From: Croceimicrobium hydrocarbonivorans
GTDB taxonomy: Bacteria > Bacteroidota > Bacteroidia > Flavobacteriales > Schleiferiaceae
Assembly: GCF_014524565.1 (NCBI RefSeq)
Contig: NZ_CP060139.1
Location: forward strand, 2,859,501 to 2,923,500
DNA: 64,000 nucleotides
Reading direction: 5' to 3'
Shown: piece by piece, positions 1-8,377 of the stretch
How the letters are laid out: each line of letters begins with the position of its first letter
How positions within the stretch are numbered: the stretch's first letter is position 1
Program-made: the position numbers and the translations under genes
The notes under the pieces: generated by a model
The model's input: the letters and a program-made list of their open reading frames with translations, nothing else
What the model was told of the DNA's origin: nothing
The model's database searches: none

Positions 1-1008
1 ATCGATGGCGAAGAAGAGTCCGCGTCGGCGAACTTCTTTGATGCGCGGATTTTGTAGAAGACTTTCAATCAGAGCTCCCTTTGTTTCAATCGAATCTAAA
101 AGCTTCTCATCTTCAATCACCTTTAAGGTCGCATCCGCCGCAGCGCAGGCTACTGGATTACCGCCAAAAGTGGTGATATGACCTAACATGGGTCTTTCAG
201 TTAGGCATTGCATAATTTTCTGATCACTGATAAATGCTCCTAATGGTAGACCTCCACCCAAAGCTTTGGCTGTGCAAAGGATATCCGGTACTATATCAAA
301 TTGCTCAAAGGCAAACCAGGTTCCACAACGACCAATGCCGGTTTGAATCTCATCCAAAATAAGTAATGCACCTACCTCCGTACACCGCGCGCGCAGGGCT
401 TGCATATAGGCTTTATCAGGAATACGAACCCCTGCATCACCCTGAATGGTTTCCACTAAAACTGCAGCGGTGCGCTCTGTAATCTGCTGCAGGTCCTCCA
501 TCTTATTGAAATTCAAAAAGCGAACATCAGGGAGTAATGGACGAAAGGCTCTTTTCTTAGTTTCGTTGCCACTTAGGCTTAAAGCGCCATGGGTACTGCC
601 ATGGTAAGAGCCGCGAAAGCCAATAAGCTCGGTTCTTTCCGTATACCTTTTGGCTAGTTTTAAGGCGCCTTCAATACTTTCAGCACCACTATTTACAAAG
701 TAGGAACAGTTTAAGGTCTCCGGTAAAATTTTAGCTAAGCGCTCCGCCAGGCGATTGGGCGCCGACTGCACATACTCCCCATAAACCATAATGTGGAGGT
801 GCTTTTCCACCTGCTCATGGATGGCTTGCTTAATAGCAGGATGACCATGCCCCAGATTACTTACCGATACCCCGGAAATAAAATCTAGGTATTTTTCGCC
901 CTTCGGCCCATATAACCAGGATCCTTCAGCTTTTTCAATTTCGATGGCAATGGGAAAAGGGGTAGTCATTGCCAGGTGGGTACGGAAAATTTCCTCCTCT
1001 CTGTTCAT
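1..1008 (-). CDS. Class III aminotransferase (acetylornithine/ornithine-type), C-terminus cut off by window edge
   Basis: About 336 residues are visible, starting at ATG 1008; the frame stays open to base 1. It reads as a fold-type I PLP enzyme: the region around residue 244 contains CTAKALGGGLPLGA, where the lysine would bind pyridoxal phosphate, preceded by LLILDEIQTGIGR (the Asp that contacts the PLP ring nitrogen). A GAESIEGALKLAKRYT motif earlier is typical of the family, which moves an amino group between a terminal amine of a substrate such as ornithine, acetylornithine or a diamine and 2-oxoglutarate. Substrate cannot be read from what is visible. The start lies 4 nt after a TAAATTTG element, so the mRNA may be leaderless. 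Confidence 0.88.
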   Translation of the reverse strand, partial: MNREEEIFRTHLAMTTPFPIAIEIEKAEGSWLYGPKGEKYLDFISGVSVSNLGHGHPAIKQAIHEQVEKHLHIMVYGEYVQSAPNRLAERLAKILPETLNCSYFVNSGAESIEGALKLAKRYTERTELIGFRGSYHGSTHGALSLSGNETKKRAFRPLLPDVRFLNFNKMEDLQQITERTAAVLVETIQGDAGVRIPDKAYMQALRARCTEVGALLILDEIQTGIGRCGTWFAFEQFDIVPDILCTAKALGGGLPLGAFISDQKIMQCLTERPMLGHITTFGGNPVACAAADATLKVIEDEKLLDSIETKGALIESLLQNPRIKEVRRRGLFFAID

Positions 1009-1012
1009 AAGG

Positions 1013-1020
1013 CAAATTTA
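1013..1020 (-). promoter_or_regulatory. Bacteroidota -7 promoter element of the aminotransferase
   Basis: TAAATTTG on the reverse strand matches TAnnTTTG exactly and ends 4 nt before the ATG. With the usual position of this element the transcript would start at or next to the start codon. No TTG -33 element is seen at the usual distance. Confidence 0.45.
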
Positions 1021-1059
1021 GAACAGAGCACCAATTAGAATGGCCGCCTCCTGAATAAT

Positions 1060-1644
1060 TCAATAGAGGGAATATAGAAAAGTAGCGTAAAGGTAAAAGC
1101 GTAAAATACGGCTTAGGGCCACCAATGCATAACGAGTCCAGGGATAGTCTAGACTACCGGCAATGATCGAAACAGGAGAGAAGGGCAAGGGCGTTAAAGC
1201 CGCCAAAAAGATGGCTAGGGCCCCAAAGGTTCTAAATTCCGTGCTCAATTTGGTGTAGCGTTTATGAACCAGACGATCTATCGCCGGAATGCGATTTAAT
1301 AATCTGCCGATAGCAAAGGAAATTATTCCGCCCGCATAGCTTAAAAGGGCTAATAGGCTGAGGGCAGTCCAGGGATCTGCCAGGGACTTAGACCAAATAA
1401 TGAATAAGTCGGGAGGTAGGATCCCCAATAAGCTTTCGCTGGAGAAGAAAAGCAGGAACACACTCCATACCGGCATTTTTTCATTGAGCCAAAAACTGAG
1501 CTCATTTACATCGATAAAGAAGTAATTCACGGCCCAAATAAGCCCCATGAAAATCACGAATGTCCAGATAAGCTTCGCGATATTTTCACGAATAAATTGC
1601 TTGCTGCTTTTACTGCTTTCGTTTGGTGTGGAATTTTCGGACAT
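1060..1644 (-). CDS. DedA/YqaA-like (SNARE-associated, VTT) membrane protein
   Basis: 194 residues. After a polar N-terminus (about 1-22) come a membrane segment (about 24-45) and a DedA-like core with ESLLGILPPDLFIIWSK near residue 70, a glycine-rich helix LLSYAGGIISFAIGRLL, and FLAALTPLPFSPVSIIAGSL near residue 145. The PLPFSP loop is typical of VTT/DedA proteins, several of which recycle undecaprenyl phosphate or move phospholipids across the inner membrane. That would suit the glycan genes beside it, but the link is only positional. Its stop is 51 bp upstream of the aminotransferase start, so the two may be co-transcribed. Confidence 0.75.
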   Translation of the reverse strand: MSENSTPNESSKSSKQFIRENIAKLIWTFVIFMGLIWAVNYFFIDVNELSFWLNEKMPVWSVFLLFFSSESLLGILPPDLFIIWSKSLADPWTALSLLALLSYAGGIISFAIGRLLNRIPAIDRLVHKRYTKLSTEFRTFGALAIFLAALTPLPFSPVSIIAGSLDYPWTRYALVALSRILRFYLYATFLYSLY

Positions 1645-1651
1645 CTGGCGG

Positions 1652-1659
1652 CAAATTTA
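1652..1659 (-). promoter_or_regulatory. -7 promoter element of the DedA-like gene
   Basis: TAAATTTG on the reverse strand ends 7 nt before the ATG at 1644, an exact TAnnTTTG match giving a very short or absent leader. On the forward strand TACATTAG (1697-1704, one mismatch) is a weaker candidate for the divergent O-antigen ligase gene. Confidence 0.4.
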
Positions 1660-1722
1660 GCGCCTCTATGCATCGCTCTGAAAAAGGCGAAAACTTTACA
1701 TTAGCGCAAATTCCAATTATAG

Positions 1723-3624
1723 ATGGCAAAATCCCCAAATTCGAATAAGGCCTTTAGCTGGTTGTTTTGGTTATTGATGTTAGTCTTGCCTTTGTTTCGT
1801 CTGAAAGCCTTGCAAGATGAAACTTTGGTATCGCGCTATTTGCTTTTAGCCGTTTTTGCCGCAGGTATTTTAGTGCTGGATCGTAAGATTCTCAAAAGCA
1901 GCTTTCCACGATTAATCAGCATCTTAGTATTGGTCTTTGGATTCTTGCAATTGGTTAGTCTAAGCTGGGCTTATAACCCTTCTGAAAGTTGGGGAGTAGC
2001 CGCGAGGGTATTTGCCTTTAGTCCTTATTTCTTCATTCTTTATTATCAGCTTAAGGAGGCCCAATTCACTTGGACCGATTTATTGAAAGGCCTATTGATT
2101 TTCGCCATGGCCGCAGCTTTACCAGCCGCCTTCTATTTACTAAAAGCCATGGGGAGCGGCGATTTCTTCGATGATATCTATCAAATTACCGGCACCTTCG
2201 GGCATAAGAACTTATTAGCTTCAGCCTTAATGTTGAGCTTCCCCTTTGTATTGGCCTCCTGGGCTTTGCTGAAAGGGCTTTGGTCACGCTTGGCAATGGT
2301 TATCGCGCTTTTAATGCTGATCGAAATGTTTGTTTTGCGAACACGTGGGGTTTGGTTAGCCTTATTTGGTGCGGCTCTCTTTAGTGCGATAGTACTTCAA
2401 GTGAAGAAACCCAAGGGCATTAGCATTCCTCGCAAATGGCTTTTCATTTTTAGTGGTGGAGCCATAGTGATTCTGGTAGCTTTATTCCTGTCGCCTCAAA
2501 TTAAAGCGGGTTTTACCAATAGCAGCAACGTTCAAAAGCGTTTGGTTTTTTGGGAAAACAGCATGGATATGATTCAGGAGCATCCGGTTACCGGAGTAGG
2601 TGCTGGAAACTGGAAGATCATCTTCCCGAAATATGGCTTAGGTAAGGTGGATCGAGAAACCATGCAGGGCATTACCCACATTCAAAGACCGCATAATGAC
2701 TTCCTTTGGCTTTGGGCCGAAACCGGACCGCTGGGTTTAGCGCTGTATTTGGGCTTGTTCATTCTGGGATTCCTGCAATTGATTCGAAATTTGGGTGCAG
2801 GCCTGAATAAAGAAATGCAGATTGTGAATTTAGCGGCCTTCTTTGGCTTGGCAGCCCTGGCAATTTTCTCTTTTAGTGATTTTCCTTTCGAAAGAGCCAG
2901 TCATACCTTCTTCTTTATGTTGATTTTGGCCATCGCTTTTGCCTCTGCCCCTGCAGGAAAGCAGCAAGGTTATTTGGCTTATGCTCTTATTCCGATGTTA
3001 GCCTTGAGCCTCTTTGTGAATTATCAACGCTACCAAGGAGAATCGAAAATGGATGCAGTAATGGCAGCCAATGCCAATCGTAAGCCCGAGAGCTTAATTG
3101 CAGCTACCCAAGCAGCCTTTGATCCGCAATGGTATACTTTGGATAATTATGCCAATCCACTACCTTATTATAGTGGCAAAGCCTATATGTTCACCGATCG
3201 CTTACCGCAAGCCAAGGTGGATTTGGATATGGCCCGTTCCTATGCACCTTATAATATTTTGGTTTTGGAAGCTTTTACCCAGTATTATGCCCGTCAAGAT
3301 CAAGATGATAAAGCCTTGGCTTTGGCCGATAGCATTCTGGAAATCTCACCTCTTTTTGAGTCATTATTGCTGATGAAGGCTGAGATTCATCTCAAGCATA
3401 AAGATTATCCTGATGCCCTAGAGACCTTAAACTTGTACCCACCTACCAGCAATGATACACGCTATATGCAGGATTTAGCGCAGGCTTTACGTGGCAGCCT
3501 AGAAACCTATCCACAGCATGGTCGATTTGCACCTATGATGGAGCATTTGAAGCAAAGTGGACAATTGGTGAATCCAGTGGATTATGTGCGGGCCTATCGC
3601 CGAAAGCGCGGTCTCCTTAATTAA
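1723..3624 (+). CDS. O-antigen ligase/polymerase family protein (Wzy_C) with periplasmic TPR tail
   Basis: 633 residues. About 440 N-terminal residues form roughly ten to twelve membrane helices. The large extracytoplasmic loop holds the Wzy_C/O-antigen ligase features: QKRLVFWENSMDMIQEHPVTGVGAGNW followed by HIQRPHNDFLWLWAETGPLG, with the conserved H-N-D-x-L segment. The last 200 residues are soluble and helical with TPR-like periodicity (about 480-600). Family members either ligate O-antigen from undecaprenyl pyrophosphate to lipid A core or polymerise repeats. An ABC exporter (Wzm/Wzt) lies in the same locus, and that pathway needs a ligase but no Wzy polymerase, so ligase is favoured. It overlaps the convergent glycosyltransferase gene by 4 bp. 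Confidence 0.85.
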   Translation: MAKSPNSNKAFSWLFWLLMLVLPLFRLKALQDETLVSRYLLLAVFAAGILVLDRKILKSSFPRLISILVLVFGFLQLVSLSWAYNPSESWGVAARVFAFSPYFFILYYQLKEAQFTWTDLLKGLLIFAMAAALPAAFYLLKAMGSGDFFDDIYQITGTFGHKNLLASALMLSFPFVLASWALLKGLWSRLAMVIALLMLIEMFVLRTRGVWLALFGAALFSAIVLQVKKPKGISIPRKWLFIFSGGAIVILVALFLSPQIKAGFTNSSNVQKRLVFWENSMDMIQEHPVTGVGAGNWKIIFPKYGLGKVDRETMQGITHIQRPHNDFLWLWAETGPLGLALYLGLFILGFLQLIRNLGAGLNKEMQIVNLAAFFGLAALAIFSFSDFPFERASHTFFFMLILAIAFASAPAGKQQGYLAYALIPMLALSLFVNYQRYQGESKMDAVMAANANRKPESLIAATQAAFDPQWYTLDNYANPLPYYSGKAYMFTDRLPQAKVDLDMARSYAPYNILVLEAFTQYYARQDQDDKALALADSILEISPLFESLLLMKAEIHLKHKDYPDALETLNLYPPTSNDTRYMQDLAQALRGSLETYPQHGRFAPMMEHLKQSGQLVNPVDYVRAYRRKRGLLN

Positions 3625-4499
3625 ATACTCAGGCCGAGGGCATTAAGAATACGAAGGCCCAAAATCTTTAAGCTTTTAGCATCTGCCACCGAGTAGAATT
3701 GCTGGGCCTTATCATGCTTACCACCCTTTTGGTAAAAGCGCGCAGCTTCATAGTATTTCCTTTGGGTCGCTCGCTCGAAATCTTGTTTGCTGATATGATT
3801 CTCCTGGTAAAAATGCTCGTACACATTATTCACCTTAAAGAGATGCTCATCAATATTGCTGCTCATACCACCTTCTTCGCGATAGTAGGAGAGGGCCTCG
3901 GGCCAATAATGCAATTGCTCTCCGGCGATAAGCAATTCCAGCCAGAGGTATAAATCCTCGGCACCATGATAATCTAAATTTGTTTGAAAAGGGTGTTCCA
4001 GCGCCAAATCCCTTCGAATGATGCTGGCGGAAGGAACCAGGGGGCAACCTAGTAAAATCAGGTCTTTAAGAGATTTAATCGGGAAGGTTGGACGGCGATT
4101 ATGATTGCGGCCAAAATTCTCGACACTGTGATAGAGTACCGCCGTTTCCGGAGCGGATTTTAGAAAATCATAGCAGGCACTTAGTTTTTCAGGATGCCAG
4201 AGATCATCAGCATCCAATAGAGCGCAAAATTTACCGCTGGCCGCAGCGATTGCCGCATTACGGGCGGCTCCCAAGCCTTTGTTCTCCTGCTCAATAATAT
4301 GATAGCGCAATACGGCCTTTTCTTCCAGCCATTTTTCAGCAAAGGCTCCTGAACCATCGCTACTACCATCATCCGTTAAAATGATCTCATAATCGCTAAA
4401 GCTCTGAGACCAAACCGAGTCTAGGCAATCTTCGAGGGTGTCGATGGCTTCGTAAGCCGGGATGATGACTGAAAAGAAGGGCTGCTTCATGCGTTCCAA
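3621..4499 (-). CDS. Glycosyltransferase family 2
   Basis: 292 residues. It opens with the GT-A nucleotide-sugar fold: FFSVIIPAYEAIDTLEDCL, then ILTDDGSSDGSG, a mid-domain GLGAARNAAIAAASG, and the metal-binding LDADDLW near residue 97. No membrane segment is seen. It should add one sugar to a lipid-linked glycan on the cytoplasmic face. An in-frame Met at 4490 would also serve as start; both candidates lie close to the stop of the upstream gene (4487), consistent with translational coupling. It is the last gene of the reverse unit sulfotransferase - GT2 - GT2. Confidence 0.9.
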   Translation of the reverse strand: MERMKQPFFSVIIPAYEAIDTLEDCLDSVWSQSFSDYEIILTDDGSSDGSGAFAEKWLEEKAVLRYHIIEQENKGLGAARNAAIAAASGKFCALLDADDLWHPEKLSACYDFLKSAPETAVLYHSVENFGRNHNRRPTFPIKSLKDLILLGCPLVPSASIIRRDLALEHPFQTNLDYHGAEDLYLWLELLIAGEQLHYWPEALSYYREEGGMSSNIDEHLFKVNNVYEHFYQENHISKQDFERATQRKYYEAARFYQKGGKHDKAQQFYSVADAKSLKILGLRILNALGLSI

Positions 4500-5515
4500 T
4501 ATTTACCGGGGAAGATTCGGCCACGCAGTTTTTTAAGGGGCTTTAAAAGTCCGGTCCATCTTAAAAAATCACGCAGATAGGATATTACATAGGTAATAAA
4601 GATACGCCAGGCCAAATTGTTTTTATACTGCCCAAATATGCGATAGTGCACTTTGTTAAGCGCTCTGTTCTCGGCATTAATACTATGGTAGGGCAAATTG
4701 CCAATCCACCAGTTCGCAAATTCATCCATGGACTTATTCGCCTCTTCTTTTGCTTCGGGGATCCCCGCTCTTAAGAGTTGGTTTATCGCAATAAGCTCTT
4801 TGTATACTGAGGCCTGTTTACGGGAACGACTTCTTTGGGTTTGGGTATGTACCCTGAAATAATTGAGGATATCGGCTTTAAAAGCCAGATCGTATTGCAA
4901 GAGGATTTTAGCATAAAGATGCCAATCACCATTTAAACGCATTTCAGGATCACCGCCGCCAACCGCCAGATAGGCCGATTTCCGAAAGAGAGCTCCACTG
5001 GCATTAGGTATAGGGTTGTGAAAAAACAGCCATTGCTGGCAAGCCTGCTTTCCGCTGATGATGAAGTCTTTTTGCCAGGCCTCCGTTTTATAGAGGAAGC
5101 GCAAATTTTCCTCGTAGCTATTCAATTCATTGCCGGCCTCATCAATCAACATCGATTGAGCATAGGCAATGCCTACCTGCGGGTTTTCATCCAATAAGGG
5201 CACTAAGGCCGCCAGGAGATCAGGGTGGGCCAAATCATCGCTTTCGGCTACCCAGATGTATTCGCCCTGAGCCAGAGCTACGCCCTTGTTCCATTGCTTA
5301 AAAGGACTGCCACTGTTTTGATCATTGAGGATGAGTTGCCAATCGGGATTCTCGTCGGCATAAGCTTGGAGTATCGCGGCACTCCCATCTTTACTAGCAT
5401 CATCCAATAATATCACCTCATAGTCCTGAAAGCTTTGTTTTTTAATGCTTTCTAGGCGCTGCGCCAAATAGGCCTCATGCTGATAATTGGGAACAATAAT
5501 CGTGAGCTTGGGCAT
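4487..5515 (-). CDS. Glycosyltransferase family 2
   Basis: 342 residues. The N-terminus KLTIIVPNYQHEAYLAQRLES is followed by ILLDDASKDGS and the catalytic-site stretch GEYIWVAESDDLAHP near residue 93, where ESDD takes the place of DxD. The C-terminal 130 residues are more variable and contain basic and aromatic helices that may touch the membrane. The start codon shares a base with the stop of the sulfotransferase gene and the end overlaps the next GT2 gene by 13 bp, so the three genes form one transcription unit. The sugar added cannot be inferred. Confidence 0.9.
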   Translation of the reverse strand: MPKLTIIVPNYQHEAYLAQRLESIKKQSFQDYEVILLDDASKDGSAAILQAYADENPDWQLILNDQNSGSPFKQWNKGVALAQGEYIWVAESDDLAHPDLLAALVPLLDENPQVGIAYAQSMLIDEAGNELNSYEENLRFLYKTEAWQKDFIISGKQACQQWLFFHNPIPNASGALFRKSAYLAVGGGDPEMRLNGDWHLYAKILLQYDLAFKADILNYFRVHTQTQRSRSRKQASVYKELIAINQLLRAGIPEAKEEANKSMDEFANWWIGNLPYHSINAENRALNKVHYRIFGQYKNNLAWRIFITYVISYLRDFLRWTGLLKPLKKLRGRIFPGKYWNA

Positions 5516-6162
5516 TAATGCAGGTATTTCTTGAAATTGGCTTTGAGGGCTAAGCCGGTAAATTTTTGGAGGGCCTCGATACTGGCGGGGTCTTGAGCAC
5601 GGAGCTTTTCATATTCCAGTTCCAGATACCGATCTCCTAACTTTTGGGCATAGCTGCGACCTTGCTTCACATAGTCCTGACATAATTGATGGCAGTAATC
5701 CTGATCTTTGAGCTCAGGGGCGAAAACCTCGCCATTCACCTCATTGCGTTTTTGCAGGGAGGCTACCACATCATCTTCATTGCGCAGTAAATGAATAACC
5801 TTGGCCCCCGGAAATTTGGCCAGCCACATATCTAAGGTGAAGGTATTGCGCGGATCTTTCCAGCCCCACTTTTCATGGCGAAGGGCTTGTCGCCATTGAG
5901 CCAATCGACCGTTTAAGCGGAAGTGTTCTCTAAAAAGTTCTTGGGCGGGAATCTCATGCCAGTGCAGCTTTTCAGGAACTTTGGGCTTATGCCAATCGGC
6001 ACCGCTTTTCCATAAAACCTGCTGGTTGATGCTAAGGAAATGCATGGCCTCATAATTATGATCCTTCACCACACCCATAAAGATGCCGGATTTCTCCAGT
6101 ACTTTTGTGAGTATGGAGGTGCCGCTTCGGTGCATGCCAATAATGATGAAAGGAGGACGCAT
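5515..6162 (-). CDS. Sulfotransferase family protein
   Basis: 215 residues from ATG 6162. The PAPS-binding 5' phosphosulfate loop is at the very N-terminus: FIIIGMHRSGTSILTKVLEK. The middle holds KWGWKDPRNTFTLDMWLAKF and KVIHLLRNEDDVVASLQKR, matching the 3'-phosphate-binding region (Arg and Ser) of the family. It would transfer sulfate from PAPS to a hydroxyl of a carbohydrate; with glycosyltransferases directly downstream, a surface glycan is the likely acceptor. An in-frame TTG at 6171 would overlap the divergent gene; ATG 6162 is preferred because the core fold begins immediately. The start codon is 8 bp from that of the divergent sulfotransferase. Confidence 0.85.
   Translation of the reverse strand: MRPPFIIIGMHRSGTSILTKVLEKSGIFMGVVKDHNYEAMHFLSINQQVLWKSGADWHKPKVPEKLHWHEIPAQELFREHFRLNGRLAQWRQALRHEKWGWKDPRNTFTLDMWLAKFPGAKVIHLLRNEDDVVASLQKRNEVNGEVFAPELKDQDYCHQLCQDYVKQGRSYAQKLGDRYLELEYEKLRAQDPASIEALQKFTGLALKANFKKYLH
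6100..6107 (+). promoter_or_regulatory. Candidate -7 element for the forward sulfotransferase
   Basis: TACTTTTG fits TAnnTTTG and lies 63 bp before ATG 6171, within the coding region of the divergent sulfotransferase. A matching element for the reverse gene was not found. Confidence 0.3.
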
Positions 6163-6170
6163 TGCATTCA

Positions 6171-6887
6171 ATGAGTGATCAAAGAAAGATAATTTTTCTG
6201 CACTTGCCTAAAACAGGAGGCAGCACTCTGGTGAATATTTTACATCAACATTACGGTTTGGAGCAATCTGCCCTCATTGCCGGTGATGATAAAGTAGCTT
6301 TGGCTGATGCGATTCAGGCGGGGATTCCCTTTATTCATGGGCATTTTAGTGCCCATCTCCTGGAGACAGGCCCAGCTTATTTGAAGGCCACCATTTTAAG
6401 GGAGGCCAGCGACCGAGTGATTTCTCGCTATGTGCATTTAGCGCATTCTAAAGAAGAGCGCCTGCAAAAAGAGTTTGCATCTTATTTGAGCTTCGAAGAT
6501 TTTCTGCAAAGTACTTATGCCGATAATTGGCAAGTGCGCATGCTCGCTGGTCAATGGCATGAGGGGCGCGTAAATGAAGAGAGCTTTGTTAAGGCAGTCG
6601 ATCAGCTTTATGCCATGGATTGGGTGGCCACGGCCGATCAAATGGCGAAGGCCGCTCTGGATTTAAGTTTGAAGCTAGGCTTTGAGAGCTACTACCATCC
6701 CCATTTAAATACCCGCGCCTCGGAAGAATTGTGGCAGGAGCTCAATGCAAAATACCGTGATTTAATTGCCGACTTAAATCGCTTTGATGCCCAATTGGTA
6801 GTGGAGGCTAGGGCGCTTTTTAATCGGAATAAGGAGCTTCCTCTTGCTAAAAGATTAAAGCTGAAACTAAAAGGATTGCTGGCCTGA
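6171..6887 (+). CDS. Sulfotransferase family 2-like protein
   Basis: 238 residues from ATG 6171; an in-frame TTG at 6162 is less likely because it would overlap the divergent gene. The N-terminus KIIFLHLPKTGGSTLVNIL is the P-loop-like PAPS site typical of family 2 sulfotransferases (HS 2-O-like and bacterial relatives). An in-frame ATILREASDRVISRYVH near residue 75 matches the 3'-phosphate site, with RE and S/R residues. The C-terminal half is helical and less conserved. It belongs to a different subfamily from the sulfotransferase on the other strand, so the locus may sulfate two positions. A TACTTTTG element at 6100-6107, inside the opposite gene, could be its promoter. Confidence 0.8.
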   Translation: MSDQRKIIFLHLPKTGGSTLVNILHQHYGLEQSALIAGDDKVALADAIQAGIPFIHGHFSAHLLETGPAYLKATILREASDRVISRYVHLAHSKEERLQKEFASYLSFEDFLQSTYADNWQVRMLAGQWHEGRVNEESFVKAVDQLYAMDWVATADQMAKAALDLSLKLGFESYYHPHLNTRASEELWQELNAKYRDLIADLNRFDAQLVVEARALFNRNKELPLAKRLKLKLKGLLA

Positions 6888-6890
6888 TTA

Positions 6891-7250
6891 ATGAAATCTG
6901 CGTTTTCAAGTCAAATTTTGCTTCGTATTCTGCGCTGGATTTTTAAGCTAGGCCTTTTGAATGCTATTAATTTGGGATTAGCCTGTCTTTTGGTGCTTGC
7001 TCGTTTGGCATTTGAGCAAATTCCACTTTCTGATTTTCAATTCCCTTTTTTCCTTTTCATGACCGGCTTTGTGCTGATGAATTGGGTTTATAATCTGGGA
7101 TTAATTTATGAGTGGATTTACCATCGTTTATGGAGCCTGGATTTGGATTTTAAGAAAGTGGAAACACAGTTCTTTAAAGCTGGAGTACTGATGGTTTTTA
7201 TCGTGGATATTTTTGGGCTCTACTATTACCTGATCTGGTATAAGGCTTAA
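6891..7250 (+). CDS. Small integral membrane protein, unknown function
   Basis: 119 residues, 3 bp after the sulfotransferase stop, so co-transcribed with it. Three membrane helices are visible at about 17-40, 48-75 and 95-117, separated by short charged loops (YEWIYHRLWSLDLDFKKVE). No family recognised. Position suggests a role with the sulfated glycan or its exporter, but nothing in the sequence proves it. It overlaps the convergent ABC ATPase gene by 4 bp. Confidence 0.7.
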   Translation: MKSAFSSQILLRILRWIFKLGLLNAINLGLACLLVLARLAFEQIPLSDFQFPFFLFMTGFVLMNWVYNLGLIYEWIYHRLWSLDLDFKKVETQFFKAGVLMVFIVDIFGLYYYLIWYKA

Positions 7251-8377
7251 GACTGCCAGGAACTCTTAATCTCCACCCCGGGATTTTGCCTTTGCACCGC
7301 CACTTCATTTTGCTGCCATTCTTCGCTAAGGACTTCGAAATAACAAGCTCTACCCAGGAAATCGGCGCGAATGCCATCCAAATAAATATGAGCGTTAAAG
7401 AAAAAGCGTCCCGCCATTAAGGGCAGTTCCGGAATGCTTAATTGCGCCCTTTGCTGATCGCCAGATAAATAATGTTGAAAGCTGCTGAGGTAATTGCCGC
7501 GACTGTTGAATAAGTGCAGTTCTAAGCGAATCTCCTTGGCTTGCGCGGAACTTTCCCATGCCAAATCAAGTTGGAGGCTCTCGCCATTTTTAAGAAGCTT
7601 GGATCCGTCTTTGGCTTTAACTTCAATCTGCTGGAATCGAGCCCGTCCATCACCCTCGCGATCGCTACGTTCCGCGGGATTTCTATCGGCGTTTAGCTGT
7701 TCCAGGCCGCCTAAGTATTGCTCAATCATTTCATTGGGGGCTCCGGTGTCCTGCAGTTTACCTTGATTGATCCAGGCTACGCGATCACAGAGGCTATTAA
7801 TGGCTCCCATATTATGACTCACGAAAACTATGCTGCGAGCCTGGGCTTTGGAAATGTCTTCCATGCGAGCCAAGCACTTCTTTTGGAAGTCGGCATCTCC
7901 CACCGCTAAAACCTCATCGATGAGTAAAATATCTGAATCCAAATGAGCCGCTACCGAAAATGCCAGACGCACAAACATGCCACTGCTATAGCGTTTTACT
8001 GGCATATCCAAAAATCGACTAACCCCGGCAAAATCTACAATTTCATCAAAACGCGCTTTAATAGCCGCTCTGCTCATGCCCAGAATACTACCATTGAGAA
8101 AGATGTTTTCTCGTCCACTAAGTTCAGGGTGAAAGCCCGTACCTACTTCAAGCAGGGAGGCCATTTTTCCATGCACCTTAATCTGTCCTTTGGTGGGCGC
8201 CGTAATACGACTGAGGATTTTAAGCAGGGTAGATTTACCAGCGCCATTGGCTCCAATTAAACCTAATACTTCACCTTGCTTCAAGTCGAGATGGATATCG
8301 TCCAGAGCCCAAAAATGCTCCTTGCCGGCAATGCGATATTGCTTGGAAATGCCTTGTATTTCGAGGGCCTTTTTCAC
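7247..8377 (-). CDS. wzt: Polysaccharide ABC exporter ATPase (Wzt-type) with C-terminal substrate domain
   Basis: 376 residues. Walker A is GANGAGKST at 42-50, the signature is YSSGM at 130-134 (the usual variant in the Wzt/TagH group), and Walker B is ILLIDEVLAVGD at 150-161, followed by the switch His in VFVSHNM. Residues about 235-376 form a separate beta-rich domain like Wzt-C, which in characterised O-antigen exporters recognises the modified non-reducing end of the finished chain. The start overlaps the stop of the permease gene by 4 bp, so the two make one operon. Given the adjacent sulfotransferases, the C-domain might read a sulfated terminus; this is inference. Confidence 0.9.
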   Translation of the reverse strand: MKKALEIQGISKQYRIAGKEHFWALDDIHLDLKQGEVLGLIGANGAGKSTLLKILSRITAPTKGQIKVHGKMASLLEVGTGFHPELSGRENIFLNGSILGMSRAAIKARFDEIVDFAGVSRFLDMPVKRYSSGMFVRLAFSVAAHLDSDILLIDEVLAVGDADFQKKCLARMEDISKAQARSIVFVSHNMGAINSLCDRVAWINQGKLQDTGAPNEMIEQYLGGLEQLNADRNPAERSDREGDGRARFQQIEVKAKDGSKLLKNGESLQLDLAWESSAQAKEIRLELHLFNSRGNYLSSFQHYLSGDQQRAQLSIPELPLMAGRFFFNAHIYLDGIRADFLGRACYFEVLSEEWQQNEVAVQRQNPGVEIKSSWQS

